From the NCBI GenBank assembly GCA_021495925.1, contig JAKEKT010000144.1:1-59979 (forward strand): DNA of 59,979 nucleotides, given 5' to 3'. Under the pieces are notes generated by a model. It was not told where the DNA came from. It worked only from the letters and a program-made list of their open reading frames with translations, and ran no database searches. The position numbers were made by a program, and so were the translations under genes. Source of the stretch: Diplodia intermedia (taxonomy: Eukaryota > Ascomycota > Dothideomycetes > Botryosphaeriales > Botryosphaeriaceae). Numbering within the stretch: the stretch's first letter is position 1; every line of letters starts with the position of its first letter. This document shows, piece by piece, positions 59,491 to 59,979 of the stretch.

Positions 59491-59865
59491 GAAAAGAATT
59501 TCTATATAAAGAGTAAGTTACTTTCGATATTTCTATCTATATTAACTATAGTTAATATTTCTTACCTACTATAGTAACTCTAAGTATTTAAACTCTAATA
59601 TACGTTTTACTAACTATATAATATATAGGCCGTTCTAATATTCTTATACGTTATCGGCCTTAGCTTTCTTTTAGTAGCCTCTCGAACTCGTTCGTTACCT
59701 CTAAGTACGATAATAAGTAGATAACTCTAGACTATTTTATATTTAAGAAGACTATCGTAGTATCTATAACGAAGAATAAGAAGAGCTATAATACTATTAA
59801 GACTATCTTAGCTAATAATCTTATCTTAGATTAGTAATTATCTATCTATATTAAGGTTTTTTGGG
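59491..59865. other. Subtelomeric junction sequence
   Basis: About 375 nt of RIP-mutated AT-rich sequence between the helicase remnant and the telomere. Contains one perfect 20-nt palindrome (59,539-59,558). A short TTTTTTGGG junction precedes the first telomere unit. Confidence 0.5.
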
Positions 59866-59979
59866 TTAGGGTTAGGGTTAGGGTTAGGGTTAGGGTTAGG
59901 GTTAGGGTTAGGGTTAGGGTTAGGGTTAGGGTTAGGGTTAGGGTTAGGGTTAGGGTTAGGGTTAGGGTTAGGGTTAGGG
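59866..59979 (+). repeat. Telomere, (TTAGGG)19
   Basis: Nineteen perfect TTAGGG units (114 nt) reach the end of the window, G-rich strand 5' to 3' toward the end, so this is a true right-hand chromosome terminus. TTAGGG is the usual telomere repeat of filamentous ascomycetes. Confidence 0.98.

Larger units (their letters stand above)
42250..59865. other. RIP-mutated subtelomeric zone (AT-rich, CpA/TpG-depleted)
   Basis: From about 42,250 base composition changes sharply: TA steps dominate, CA and TG dinucleotides are nearly absent for kilobases, while CG dinucleotides persist (for example TTCGACGTTATTAAG). This is the signature of repeat-induced point mutation, which converts CpA to TpA in duplicated DNA of ascomycetes. 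No intact open frame remains. Recognisable contents are listed separately: GH3 gene 5' part, satellites, palindromes and a SNF2-type helicase remnant. In 42,560-45,086 and 49,200-55,800 I see coding-like stretches in places but cannot name them. Confidence 0.88.

Noticed and set aside
1..59979. tRNA or rRNA genes
   Set aside because: I saw no cloverleaf-type sequence with A and B boxes and no rRNA segment; without a covariance search I cannot exclude one.

Overview
This window is the right-hand end of a chromosome from a filamentous ascomycete (Pezizomycotina, most likely Sordariomycetes). The evidence is as follows. The sequence ends in 19 perfect TTAGGG units in G-strand orientation. Genes carry short 44-117 nt spliceosomal introns with fungal branch sites (CTGAC, CTAAC). 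Gene families are typical of these fungi: HET-domain proteins, Kelch proteins, CAP59-type mannosyltransferase. The last ~17 kb shows saturated repeat-induced point mutation (RIP): TpA-rich, almost no CpA or TpG, CpG retained. I cannot name the species.

Layout. (1) 1-9.4 kb: no gene in 1-1455; a CAP59/CMT1-like mannosyltransferase (minus); a broken multi-pass membrane protein gene (plus); a small secreted cysteine-rich protein (minus); a six-exon Kelch-repeat membrane protein (minus). (2) 11.0-17.2 kb: two tandem HET-domain genes whose 5' flanks are duplicated while their coding regions have diverged. (3) 17.6-24.6 kb: a RIP-damaged unknown pseudogene, a short-chain dehydrogenase, a heavily frameshifted beta-propeller pseudogene, a possible HET fragment, and a seven-helix membrane protein. 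(4) 26.9-37.3 kb: an orphan 199-aa protein, an amino-acid permease, then a compact catabolic-looking group: FAD monooxygenase, MFS transporter, class II aldolase and LigB-type extradiol ring-cleavage dioxygenase. (5) 37.7-42.5 kb: a third HET gene with membrane helices, and a GH3 beta-glucosidase gene whose N-terminal half runs into the RIP-mutated zone. (6) 42.25-59.86 kb: no intact gene; two ~2.05-kb tandem units made of a 55-bp and a 121-bp satellite, interspersed 20-nt palindromes, and a RIP-mutated SNF2-type helicase gene beside the telomere whose frame still shows its helicase motifs in order. (7) 59,866-59,979: telomere.

How the genes may work together. The clearest functional group is 30.2-37.3 kb. 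A flavoprotein hydroxylase, an extradiol ring-cleaving enzyme and a class II aldolase are the types of step needed to hydroxylate an aromatic ring, open it by meta cleavage and split the product. The adjacent MFS transporter could supply the substrate. Fungi mostly use intradiol (ortho) cleavage, so this is the best candidate here for an undescribed pathway; its substrate cannot be read from sequence. Exon boundaries below were chosen by hand from splice signals, frame continuity and family motifs, and every intact multi-exon model gives a coding length divisible by three.
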